Made by a program: the position numbers and the translations under genes
Notes under the pieces: model-generated
Database searches by the model: none
Told to the model about the DNA's origin: nothing
What the model saw: the letters and a program-made list of their open reading frames with translations, nothing else
Part shown: piece by piece, positions 50,686 to 60,387 of the stretch
Layout of the letters: every line of letters begins with the position of its first letter
How positions within the stretch are numbered: the first letter of the stretch is position 1
NCBI GenBank assembly: GCA_031446145.1
Contig: CP132903.1
Coordinates: 62,001 to 126,000, forward strand
Direction: 5' to 3'
DNA length: 64,000 bases
From: Arsenophonus sp031446145
GTDB lineage: Bacteria; Pseudomonadota; Gammaproteobacteria; Enterobacterales; Enterobacteriaceae

Positions 50686-51614
50686 ATAATATTAAAAAAT
50701 AATTCTGATTCTCTTGAATGCAAATATTATGTAAATTTTATTAATCGATTAATATCCTTATACAAGAATGCTTAAAATAAATACTTTATAACATAATTTT
50801 TTAAAAAATTTTATTTTTTAAAAATTTTTAAGAGCACAAAAAAAATTTTAAATTTAAATAATTTATTCAAATTTATCTAAAATTAAGAATATATGTTATA
50901 TATTAATCTTACTAAAGATGAAAAATTAATAAATTAATTACAACTTTTTTTATTTTAATGCCATTTTATAAGAAATAAGTATTTCAAAAAGTTAATTACA
51001 TTTTTATAATACGAGAATTAGAAATATATATTTTTTAGAGTATTTTCAATCATGCAATGATTTATTCTTTAATTCTAAAAATAATATTTTTTAATTAAAA
51101 ATTGATAATACTTGTATCAAAAAAAGTCATAAAAAATGCTTATTTTTTAATAACAATTTATTAAGTACTAATATTACATGTAAAAATATGACTTTATTTC
51201 ATTCCATAAATTCTTTTTTAAAATCAATAACTAAAATATATACATTAAAAATTATAAATTTTAAAATTTAGTACATAAAATTAAATTATTATTTTTGTAC
51301 TTTACAGTTCTTTAATATTTTAAATATTTAATATACATAAAAAAATATATATTAATTGTATTAATACTGCTTTAATTTCCAGTTTTAAAATAGCATAACT
51401 ATTTTTAATTCAAAATTTCTAAAAATAAATAAACATTCCTAAATGATTCAATTAAAAAATATGATATTCTTTTTATTGATAATTTATCAAATACATAGAA
51501 ATTTTTTACTGAAAATCTAAGTACCAAAACATAAAAAATTTCTAAGATAATTTAATTGATTACCGAATGCAATTAGATAAAAAATAAAATATTTAGAAAA
51601 AATAAACAGCCGTG

Positions 51615-51641
51615 ATCATCTTTATAACAGGCAAAGATGAT
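51615..51641. repeat. 9-bp perfect hairpin upstream of hemC
   Basis: ATCATCTTT (51615-51623) and AAAGATGAT (51633-51641) around a 9-nt loop, in a short patch with more G and C than its surroundings, about 250 nt before hemC. Could be part of the hemC control region or relic sequence. Confidence 0.3.
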
Positions 51642-51894
51642 TTATTAAAGAAACTATATCGAATATATAAATCATTTTTGATAGTACTTTATATTTTATA
51701 TATTTAATATATTTATATTTTATATAAAATAGTCTTTAACAAGAAAAAATATCTCTATTAAAGGTAATATCTTTAGATATTAGAATTGTATACAATAATT
51801 AAATATAACTAAAAATATCAAAATTTATAATAAATTTAATTACATCACTTAATAATTCATATGTAACTCTCACTCTAATAAGAAAAATTATGGT

Positions 51895-52815
51895 ATGTTA
51901 CTAAAAACACTACGTATAGCTACTAGAAAAAGTCCATTAGCAATGTGGCAAGCTATTTTTGTAAAAAAACAACTAGAAAAATATCATCCAAAATTAAAAA
52001 TTCAAATTGTTCCAATAATTACTCAAGGTGATATTTTAATAGATACTCCTCTATCAAAAATTGGTGGAAAAGGCTTATTTATTAAAGCACTAGAACATGC
52101 ATTGCTAAACAAACAAGCCGATATTGCAGTGCATTCTATCAAAGATATACCTATAAATTTTCCAGAAAATTTAGGATTAATAACTATATGTGAAAGGGAA
52201 GATCCTCGTGATGCTTTTGTATCTAATAAATATAATTCTATTGATTCATTAATTATAGGAAGTACTATAGGAACATCAAGTTTACGTCGTCAATGCCAAA
52301 TATCTCATTTCTATCCGCACTTAATTTTTAAAGATTTAAGAGGTAATGTAGAAACACGATTAAATAAATTAGATAATGGTGAATATGATGCTTTAATTCT
52401 TGCTGTTGCTGGCCTTAAAAGACTTGGTTTAGAAACACGAATACGTATGCCTATATCTCCAAAGAAATTATTACCTGCAGTTGGACAAGGTGCTATTGGC
52501 ATAGAATGTCGTCTTGAAGATTATTATATACAATCTTTTTTAAAACCATTACATCATTATAACACTGCTATCTGTATTCAAGCAGAACGCACAGTTAATT
52601 ATCATTTAGAAGGTAGTTGTCAAGTTCCAATGTGTAGTTATGCTATTTGGAAAAAAAAATATATTTGGCTAAGAGCACTTGTTGGTTTACCAGATGGCAG
52701 TGAAATTATTCGAGGAGAAAAGAAATTTAAACCTGAACAAGTCACACAAGCAAGTATTGAACTTGCAAAAGAATTACTGAATAATGGAGGTCAAAAAATT
52801 CTTAATAAAATATAA
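51895..52815 (+). CDS. hemC: porphobilinogen deaminase (hydroxymethylbilane synthase)
   Basis: Polymerises four porphobilinogens to hydroxymethylbilane in heme synthesis. 306 residues (E. coli 313). The dipyrromethane cofactor is attached to Cys242 (EGSCQVP); catalytic Asp84 (HSIKDIP), SSLRRQCQ and the VGQGAIGIE motif are present. Only the far C-terminus is shorter. Followed 17 nt later by hemD, as in enterobacteria, although hemD is frameshifted. Confidence 0.97.
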   Translation: MLLKTLRIATRKSPLAMWQAIFVKKQLEKYHPKLKIQIVPIITQGDILIDTPLSKIGGKGLFIKALEHALLNKQADIAVHSIKDIPINFPENLGLITICEREDPRDAFVSNKYNSIDSLIIGSTIGTSSLRRQCQISHFYPHLIFKDLRGNVETRLNKLDNGEYDALILAVAGLKRLGLETRIRMPISPKKLLPAVGQGAIGIECRLEDYYIQSFLKPLHHYNTAICIQAERTVNYHLEGSCQVPMCSYAIWKKKYIWLRALVGLPDGSEIIRGEKKFKPEQVTQASIELAKELLNNGGQKILNKI

Positions 52816-52832
52816 TTAAGAACAATATTTAT

Positions 52833-53569
52833 ATGAGCATATTGATTACAAAACCAAATCCAGATGGTAGAAAACTTGCACAAATGATTAGATCAATAGG
52901 TATGACTGTGCTTCATGCTCCGTTAATCAAAATTATTCCAAGTGATGAAATCATACTTTTACCAATCAAATTAAGTCAATTAAACCATGCAGATCTGATT
53001 TTTTTTTATCAAAAAACGCAGTTTGGTATGCTAATTTAGCACTTAAATCAATAAAAAAAAAATGGCCTCATAACTTATTATATTATGGTATAGGAAACTC
53101 AACAGCAGAAACATTTAAAATGTTAACTAATTTACCAATTCAACTATCTCAAAAATGGGGAAACAGTGAAACGTTACTTTCATTATCTTCTTTACAATTT
53201 CTGAAAGGAAAAAAATCTTTATTACTACGAGGAAATGGTGGACGTGAATTAATTGCAAAAACATTAAAATTACGAGGAAGTGATGTTGATTATTGTGAGT
53301 GTTATCAACGTCAAAAAATAAAATATGACACAAAATTATTTCAACTACAATGTCAAAATGCAAATATTAAAACAATTATTGTAACTAGTGGAGAAATGTT
53401 AAATACACTATTTAATTTAATTACAAAGGATCATAAATCTTGGTTATTATCTCGTCATCTAATTATTGTTAGTAAACGTTTAGCTAATATGGCCAACCAA
53501 TTAGGTTGGCAATCAATAACGACAGCTAAAAGTGCCACAAATTATGCTTTAATTGAAACATTATTGTAA
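52833..53569 (+). pseudogene. hemD: uroporphyrinogen-III synthase, frameshifted in a T9 tract
   Basis: Cyclises hydroxymethylbilane to uroporphyrinogen III. The N-terminal part (MSILITKPNPDG...) is in one frame and the rest (KKSLLLRGNGGREL, CECYQR, VTSGEML, SKRLANMANQLGWQ) in another. The switch lies at a run of nine T (52999-53007). Adding one T joins both halves into a 245-residue protein, against 246 in E. coli, with no other defect. So this is a single -1 lesion, not general decay. RNA polymerase slippage in such homopolymers is documented to rescue genes in ant and aphid symbionts and could do so here. A sequencing error in the tract is the other explanation. Confidence 0.9.
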
Positions 53570-54214
53570 ATTAATGCTTTTATAAATCACATTTTATATA
53601 TTAAAAAATTAATAAAATAAAAGTAAAGCGAGATGTAATGAACATATTTTTTTTGAAATCAACCATGTTCTTTATCAAAAAAATAGTTGATTTAAATTTA
53701 TATTTTTAAAACCTCAAAAAATAGGAACGTTGACAAAAATTTTAGAAAAAATCAAAAGTTATATTATCATAAAATTAGTTATATGAATGAATAGATATTT
53801 TTAAGAAAATGATTCGAAAATATTCATATTAAAAATTACTGTAAATTTAATAATAATTTATATATAAAAAAACTGCATAAAGAATTTATTTTAATAACAT
53901 TCATATTTTATAATATAAAATTAATAATTTTTTAATTATTTTTAAAAATAGTAAAGTATTAAAAAATAACTAATTGTTACTAATATGTTATACTATATGT
54001 AATATTAGATATCAATTTTTATTAATATTAATCACTATGCTAAAGAATATATCATATTTATTTTAATAAAAATCATGATATCACAATAAAAAATTTTATA
54101 CTTTATAAGCAAAAATAGTTTTTTACATCAAAAAATTCTTAAGATAACATTTTTAAATTACATTTATAATGATGTAATAAAAAAAATTAAAAGAAAAAAT
54201 AATACATATTTTAT
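53570..54214. other. gene-free stretch after hemD (expected hemX/hemY site)
   Basis: 645 bp. E. coli has hemX and hemY downstream of hemD; neither is readable. Ends at the 3' side of the minus-strand tRNA cluster. Confidence 0.5.
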
Positions 54215-54291
54215 TGGTCGGCGAGAGAGGATTTGAACCTCCGACCTACTGGTCCCAAACCAGTTGCGCTACCAACCTGCGCTACTCGCCG
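54215..54291 (-). tRNA. proM: tRNA-Pro(TGG)
   Basis: 77-nt gene including encoded CCA. Acceptor CGGCGAG/CTCGCCG, anticodon TGG in ACTGGTTTGGGACCAGT, T-loop GGTTCAAATCC. Last of the Arg-His-Leu-Pro cluster, same order as E. coli argX-hisR-leuT-proM. Its U34 is a target class for CmoAB. Confidence 0.97.
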
Positions 54292-54352
54292 AAAGATTTT
54301 TTTTATTATCATCTCTTATGCATTTATTAATAACGTTATTTAGAATTTATTA

Positions 54353-54440
54353 TGCGAAAGAGGGGACTTGAACCCCTACATTCATAAAAAAGAATACTAA
54401 CATCTGAAGCTAGTGCGTCTACCAATTCCGCCACAATCGC
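54353..54440 (-). tRNA. leuT: tRNA-Leu(CAG), acceptor stem with two T-T mismatches
   Basis: 88-nt class II tRNA without encoded CCA. Anticodon CAG in CTAGCTTCAGATGTTAG; long variable arm with ATTC/GAAT stem and a U-rich loop. Acceptor arms GCGATTG and CTTTCGC leave adjacent T-T oppositions at pairs 5-68 and 6-67; E. coli has only an A-C at 5-68. Otherwise matches E. coli leuT. Confidence 0.93.
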
Positions 54441-54487
54441 AAAAAACAAAAAAGATAAAAGATAAAAATAATAAATAAAATTTATTG

Positions 54488-54561
54488 GGTGACTAATGGG
54501 ATTCGAACCCACGACAACCGGAATCACAATCCGGGGCTCTACCAACTGAGCTATAGCCACC
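54488..54561 (-). tRNA. hisR: tRNA-His(GTG)
   Basis: 74-nt gene that includes the encoded G-1 identity base. Anticodon GTG in CCGGATTGTGATTCCGG, acceptor GTGGCTA/TAGTCAC with one G-T pair, C73 present. Downstream reads CAA, so CCA is not encoded. Confidence 0.96.
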
Positions 54562-54649
54562 ATAAAACTATTTAAATATTAATAAATTATACATTAATAT
54601 ATATTAATAAAATATATTGATACAAATAACGAAAAAATATCAAATTAAA

Positions 54650-54724
<75 letters not shown>

Positions 54725-57009
54725 AAATAAAAATCTACACAAAATATTATTAAGTAAATTTTATATTACGAATTTCATTAGAAAGTGTCCAGTATTTTCT
54801 ATAATTAAAATATTATATGCATTCTTAAAAAAATTAGGTTTTATTAAATTAAATATAAAAAAATTAATTATTGAAATAAACTCTTATATAATTGATAATA
54901 AAAATAATATTTTAAAAACAGATTAAAACAAAAAAAATAAAAAACAAACTAAAAAAAGAAATCTATAGATTAAAAATTATTCTATTAGAACATAAAAGCA
55001 AAAAATAATTCGCAGTAATTTATTTAAAGAAAACAATATTAATTTTAAAATATGATCTTTTTAATTTTCTGTTATGTATTTTCTTGAATTACTTTAACTT
55101 AATATGATTATAACTATAATATCACAACTGATAGTACACTTAAACTACTATAGATAAAATTTTTTTTTAAAATTGTAACTAAGAGCCTAAAAAGAAATTT
55201 AAGCTAGAATAATAATTCTAATTATAAAACTTTTTTATAAAAAATGGTGAAAAAAATATTTTTTTACCATTGCTTTATTTTTTAAAAAATTGCAGAAAAA
55301 TGATCATTAAATAAGCATATATTATACGATGTGGCTACTATACATAGTAATCTTTCAACCTGAAAATACTGTGATAAGTATACAACAAAATTCATACTCA
55401 AAGCAGAAAATATTATACCTGTATACTAAAAATATTTGCACAAAAAACTACCATTAAAATTATTATTTCCAAAAAAATAAAATAAAAACAAAAAATAAGA
55501 CCTAGATAAAAATTATAATTTTTAATAAAACAGCTCAATTTTTTAAATGTAATACTTAATTTTTTAATTTCTTCAAGAGTTATTTCAAATCATTAAAATT
55601 CTTGATAAAAAACCTATTATAAACATAGATCCCATAACCCATCAAAAAACCATCATTTACCATAAAATTATTTTAACTAAATACTAGAATAGTATATTAC
55701 CCAAAACTAATAAAAATCAAATATAATCTAATCAAAATTATAGTAATAATTGCAAAAAATTTAGTTTAAAAAACAAAAATTTTGACATACCATAAAAACG
55801 TACTACTAAGAAACCAATTAAAATATAATTAAAATTTAATAAAAATAGATGAAAAATTTATTTTAAAAGCTAAGCAAAACAAAAATTTTATATATTGCAA
55901 TTACTATTGTTTTTAATATTTCTAAAAAACTAAATAAAGCAGTAACTTTAAGTTATTAAACATCAACATTAATAAGAAGTGAAATATTTATAAAAAAACA
56001 AAAATATTCTATATAATATTTTTAATAAAGAATATCCATCCTATTTAACGCATAAAAAACAGCAACAAATCAGCAAAATAGTATGTAAGACAATAATACA
56101 AATAATGGACCCATTTCGAAACTACTAGCAGATTTAATAAATAAAGCACATTAAATTTCTTCTACTTGATAGAATTAACTCGCCTGTTTTTAAAAACAAG
56201 ATTTATCTTTTTATAAAGATTCCCTAATGATTATAAAAAATAAAGTTGATTATATTTTCATATTATAAAAATGAAGTTATTCTATATTTAAAAAATTTAT
56301 ATTCTAAAAATAAATCTATGTCTATTCAAAAAATATAAAAAACTTTCTGATAATTTAAATTTATAGAAATTTATTAAAAAATAATCGAAGTTTTTAAGGA
56401 ATTGTATATAAATTTTAAGAATAAACAATAATATTTCGAAACTTTTTTTTAAAAAGTACTGAAATATATTTTTTATCATTTTTTATATATTTTCAGTTTT
56501 TATCAGCGCTTTTAAAAACTATTCTGATTATATATATTTTTTAACAAAAAACATTTTTTACAATAAAAAAAAATTATACTTTTATCTCAGATTTAAATGA
56601 TCTTTTTGGATCAAATCTTTTAATAAAGATAATTTATATTTTTCAAAAAATAAAATTTATTTTATTTTAATGTTGATACATTATGCTTATGATATTTATA
56701 TAATTAAATTTAAATATTATTAAATAACGTATCAAAAAAACGTAAAATACCTTTCTTAAAAAATAGGTTAAAAATAATCTGTGAAATTTTAGTTTTCTAA
56801 TCTATCTCTATATATAAAACTTATATTTTTAAAAGTATATTTTAATTTATTCAATCTCTTAGAAAATTTATAAAAAATATTATTATAATGAATTCATGTC
56901 TGCAAAAATATTGCTACACTAAAATAATAATATGATAAGCTATATTTATTAAATTATAATACAGTATAATATTATGTGAAAAAATAAAAAAAAGTAATTA
57001 TAAATCAAA
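54725..57009. other. 2.3 kb gene-free stretch between rho and the tRNA cluster
   Basis: The longest void in the window. In E. coli the enterobacterial common antigen (wec) cluster lies between rho and argX. No wec gene is readable on either strand; base composition is slightly more mixed around 55.3-56.2 kb, but no frame is open for long. A bulged hairpin lies at 55243-55271. Confidence 0.55.
55243..55271. repeat. bulged hairpin in the rho-tRNA gap
   Basis: AATGGT and A7 (55243-55256, one bulged G) pair with T7 and ACCATT (55259-55271), 13 pairs in all with a 2-nt centre. Not near any present gene; perhaps a relic terminator. Confidence 0.3.
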
Positions 57010-58269
57010 TTAAGAACGTTTCATAAAATCAAAAAATTCATTATTAGTTTTTGTCATCGCTAATTTATTTATTAAAAATTCCATTGCATCAATTTCACCC
57101 ATAGGATGAATGATTTTACGCAAGATCCACATCTTTTGTAACTCATCTGGTAAAGTTAGTAATTCTTCTTTACGAGTACCAGATCGGTTATAATCAATTG
57201 CTGGAAAAACACGTTTTTCTGCTATTTTTCTTGATAAATTTAATTCCATATTTCCTGTACCCTTAAATTCTTCATATATTACTTCATCCATTTTCGATCC
57301 TGTATCAACCAAAGCCGTAGCAATAATTGTCAAACTTCCACCTTCTTTTACATTACGGGCAGCCCCAAAAAAACGTTTAGGACGATGTAAAGCATTTGCA
57401 TCAACTCCACCAGTTAATACTTTTCCAGAAGAAGGAATGACAGTATTATAAGCACGAGCAAGACGTGTTATAGAATCTAAAAGAATAATAACATCTTTTT
57501 TGTGTTCAACTAAACGTTTTGCTTTTTCTATAACCATTTCAGAAACCTGTACGTGACGAGATGCAGGTTCATCAAAAGTAGAAGCAATGACTTCCCCTTT
57601 AACTAAACGTTGCATTTCCGTAACTTCTTCTGGCCTTTCATCAATCAGTAAAACCATCAATACACAATCTAGATAATTATTTGCAATATTAGCAGCAATA
57701 TTTTGCAATAACATAGTTTTACCTGCTTTTGGCGGAGCAACAATTAAACCGCGTTGTCCACGTCCAATAGGAGCAGATAAATCTAAAACACGAGCAGTCA
57801 AATCTTCTGTAGATCCATTGCCACGTTCCATACGCAAACGACTATTGGCATGTAATGGTGTTAAATTTTCAAATAAAATTTTACTACGAGCATTTTCAGG
57901 TTTATCAAAATTTACTTCATTAACTTTTAATAAAGCAAAATAACGTTCTCCCTCTTTTGGAGGGCGAATTTTTCCAGAAATGGTATCACCTGTTCGCAAA
58001 TTAAAACGACGAATTTGGCTAGGAGAAACATAAATATCATCAGGGCCTGCTAAATACGAACTATCAGCAGATCGAAGAAATCCAAATCCATCCTGTAAAA
58101 TTTCTAACACGCCATCACCAAAAATATCTTCTCCACTTTTAGCATGTTGCTTTAAAATAGAAAAAATAATATCCTGTTTTCTCATACGAGGTAAATTTTC
58201 TAATCCCATACCTTCGCCAATAGTAATTAATTCAGAAACTGGCGTATTTTTTAATTCGGTAAGATTCAT
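57010..58269 (-). CDS. rho: transcription termination factor Rho
   Basis: Hexameric RNA-dependent ATPase that ends transcription. 419 residues, the same as E. coli and nearly unchanged along its length. N-terminal helical and cold-shock RNA-binding domain (about 1-130, DGFGFLRSADSSYLAGPDDIY), P-loop VAPPKAGKT (about 177-185), Q/R-loop regions near GKVLTGGVDANAL. It lies downstream of trxA as in E. coli, where a leader hairpin controls rho autogenously; candidate hairpins lie in the 480-bp leader. Strong conservation argues that Rho-dependent termination is essential here. Confidence 0.98.
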   Translation of the reverse strand: MNLTELKNTPVSELITIGEGMGLENLPRMRKQDIIFSILKQHAKSGEDIFGDGVLEILQDGFGFLRSADSSYLAGPDDIYVSPSQIRRFNLRTGDTISGKIRPPKEGERYFALLKVNEVNFDKPENARSKILFENLTPLHANSRLRMERGNGSTEDLTARVLDLSAPIGRGQRGLIVAPPKAGKTMLLQNIAANIANNYLDCVLMVLLIDERPEEVTEMQRLVKGEVIASTFDEPASRHVQVSEMVIEKAKRLVEHKKDVIILLDSITRLARAYNTVIPSSGKVLTGGVDANALHRPKRFFGAARNVKEGGSLTIIATALVDTGSKMDEVIYEEFKGTGNMELNLSRKIAEKRVFPAIDYNRSGTRKEELLTLPDELQKMWILRKIIHPMGEIDAMEFLINKLAMTKTNNEFFDFMKRS

Positions 58270-58452
58270 AATGGTGGGTTCTTAAACTTGAGGTATATTT
58301 TTGAAAATTATACACAATATATTATTGATATATTTATATAATATCAATAATGTTAAATTAATATTTTTGATAAACAATATTATTTTTATTATAGTATAAT
58401 TTCATGTTGGAAAATTATATGTAATTTAAAGAAAATGCCAATATTTTTTTTG

Positions 58453-58489
58453 TATTTTCTTTTTTTATTTTATATAAAAAGAGAAAATA
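58453..58489 (-). promoter_or_regulatory. 15-bp hairpin between trxA and rho
   Basis: Arms 58453-58467 and 58475-58489 pair along 15 positions with one T-G wobble and a 7-nt loop. About 180 nt ahead of rho. Candidate leader attenuator or trxA terminator; no U-tract on the minus strand, so the mechanism is unclear. Confidence 0.35.
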
Positions 58490-58531
58490 AAAAGAAACAA
58501 AAACACAGATTTGGCTACAAAAAACAAAAAT

Positions 58532-58552
58532 TTTTACTTTAGCGTAGTAAAA
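58532..58552 (-). terminator. small hairpin behind trxA
   Basis: TTTTACT (58532-58538) and AGTAAAA (58546-58552) with a 7-nt loop, about 200 nt past the trxA stop. On the minus strand it is followed by TTTTTGTTTTTTG, which fits an intrinsic terminator. Confidence 0.35.
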
Positions 58553-58749
58553 TGTTGAATTTGTGTTTGGCATTTTTTTTCATAAAAACATGTATATAAA
58601 ACATCACATATTTTTAGCTTTTTCAGATCTTATAAAGATATGTATCATATTAAAATAACGTTATATTATCATCATTTAAAACACCTTTTCAGATATCTAT
58701 TTAAAAAATATTTTTTATAAAAAATTTATTTTTCCTATTTTTTTAAAAA

Positions 58750-59079
58750 TTAAATATTTTTATCTATAAAATTTTGCAATTGATCTTTAGATAATAAGCC
58801 TATATATTCGTCAATCTTTTTTCCTTTTTTTAAAAATAACAAAGTTGGAATACTACGAATATTATATTTAGCTGTTGTAATTGGATTATTTTCAATATTT
58901 AACTTTCCAATAATTAATTTCATTGCATATTGATTAGCTATTTCTTCTAAGATAGAAGAAATTATTTTACAAGGAGCACACCAAACTGCCCAAAAATCAA
59001 TTAATATTGGTTTTATTGCTTCTATGGCTTTTATTTGAAAATCTTTATCAGACAAATGAAGCACTAAGTTTTTATTCAT
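58750..59079 (-). CDS. trxA: thioredoxin 1, with CAPC active site
   Basis: General disulfide reductase feeding ribonucleotide reductase, methionine sulfoxide reductase and sulfate reduction. 109 residues, as in E. coli. Buried Asp28 (ILIDFW), active site Trp33-Cys34-Ala35-Pro36-Cys37 and cis-proline in RSIPTLLF are present. E. coli and most thioredoxins have Gly in place of Ala35; the codon is GCT, clear in the sequence. Loop substitutions can alter redox potential. The protein also diverges more from E. coli than its neighbour Rho. Gene order trxA-rho is conserved. Confidence 0.94.
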   Translation of the reverse strand: MNKNLVLHLSDKDFQIKAIEAIKPILIDFWAVWCAPCKIISSILEEIANQYAMKLIIGKLNIENNPITTAKYNIRSIPTLLFLKKGKKIDEYIGLLSKDQLQNFIDKNI

Positions 59080-60387
59080 TTTTAAATTACTTCCAATATT
59101 TAAAAAATATCATCTGATTATTAATTAATAAATTTTACAAATCAAAGTATATTAATCTATTTCATAAATATTTATTATAAGGAAACTAATTGCATTTATA
59201 TTACATTTTTAGTCAGTTAATGATACATGTTAGTTAAATTTTTGAAAATGATTATATAATTTTTATTGATATAAATATATATGAAATATTTTTTAATTAA
59301 AAGAAAATATATTTATTTTTTTTATTTTTTTAATAAAATTATTTATTTTAATTCTGATTATTTTAATTAAAATCAAATAGATTACGATAAAATACGTTAT
59401 ATTTATAATTATATTATACAAAAAATATTAAAGCAATATTTTTTTAATATATTTATGAAAAACCTTATTTTAAAATTTATAATTTAATTTAAATTATTAT
59501 ATAATATTTCTTACATTTTTCTTACAAATTAATTAACTCTAGTTTTTTTAGCTACAAAAACAAATACGTGTATTCTTTTAAAAATATAAAATTATATATT
59601 GATAAAAATTAAGAATATATTTTATAAAATATAATAATTTCTATAACAAAAATAAAAATATATTTAAGTATTAAAATTAAATATGATTATCAACTAATAC
59701 TCTTAAAATATTATATTCAAAATTAAAAATAATCCAAAAAATAAACTATTTTTAATATATCTTACATACAATTATTTTCATAAAGCATCGTACCTAAAAT
59801 TATTTATAAGTATTTATTTTATAAAATATGAATTTTATATAAAATTATAATGAAATAATATAATGTACATTAATAAAAATAAATAATAAAATGCTTATTT
59901 TTTTAAAAAATCTAAAAACATTGCTTAATAAATATTTTTAAAAAAACATAATAATATTTTATTTATCATTATAATAAGCAGGTTGTTAATTCAAAAGTCA
60001 TAATAAATTATAAATTTATTATAAGTTTTTTATTATATATACAGATTCTGTTATTTTAATTGAAATTAAATTATATATTTGGTTTAAAATTAACAGTATT
60101 TTGTAACAATAAACAACTCTATAAATAATAAATTTAGAAATACACGGCTAAAAATTGCACCTAAAAATGTATATAAATAAATTTTAAAAAAATGTGATTT
60201 TTGATCATAAACAAAACCTACTTTTTGCCAAATACTTATATTATCTTTAACATTCAATGTATAAAATTTATAAATATTTAAAATTATATGTAAATTAACA
60301 ATCGCATTAATATTTAAAATAAACACAATTAAAAACTATAAAGATATAACAAAACAAAAAATCACATAAACTACTTAATATGCTTGC
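59080..60387. other. 1.3 kb gene-free stretch between clpB and trxA
   Basis: No conserved coding sequence. The longest open frame (60090-60326, minus, 78 codons) is hydrophobic but matches no family I recognise and is within chance length at this composition. No rRNA operon, which follows clpB in E. coli, is present. Confidence 0.55.

Larger units (their letters stand above)
49838..51894. other. 2 kb gene-free stretch (expected cyaA/cyaY site)
   Basis: In E. coli cyaA and cyaY lie between hemC and lptM. Nothing resembling adenylate cyclase or frataxin is readable on either strand. Small structures: an AATGATT/AATCATT hairpin with T-run at 50662-50685 and an ATCATCTTT/AAAGATGAT hairpin at 51615-51641 in a slightly more GC-containing patch. 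Loss of cyaA inferred. Confidence 0.55.
58270..58749. other. trxA-rho intergenic region
   Basis: 480 bp between trxA and rho on the same strand. No rhoL-like leader peptide is readable. Two hairpins (58453-58489 and 58532-58552) could end trxA transcripts or form part of a rho leader attenuator. Confidence 0.45.

Noticed and set aside
52833..53569. Two separate genes in the hemD interval
   Set aside because: Both parts align consecutively to one HemD, and the second frame is open back to the T9 tract, so one frameshifted gene explains it.
56297..56479. 60-codon open frame in the rho-tRNA gap
   Set aside because: Composition-driven Phe/Leu/Lys sequence; no recognisable domain or start signal.
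60090..60326. 78-codon hydrophobic open frame on the minus strand
   Set aside because: No family signature, no ribosome-binding site, and such lengths occur by chance a few times in a window of this size and A+T content.
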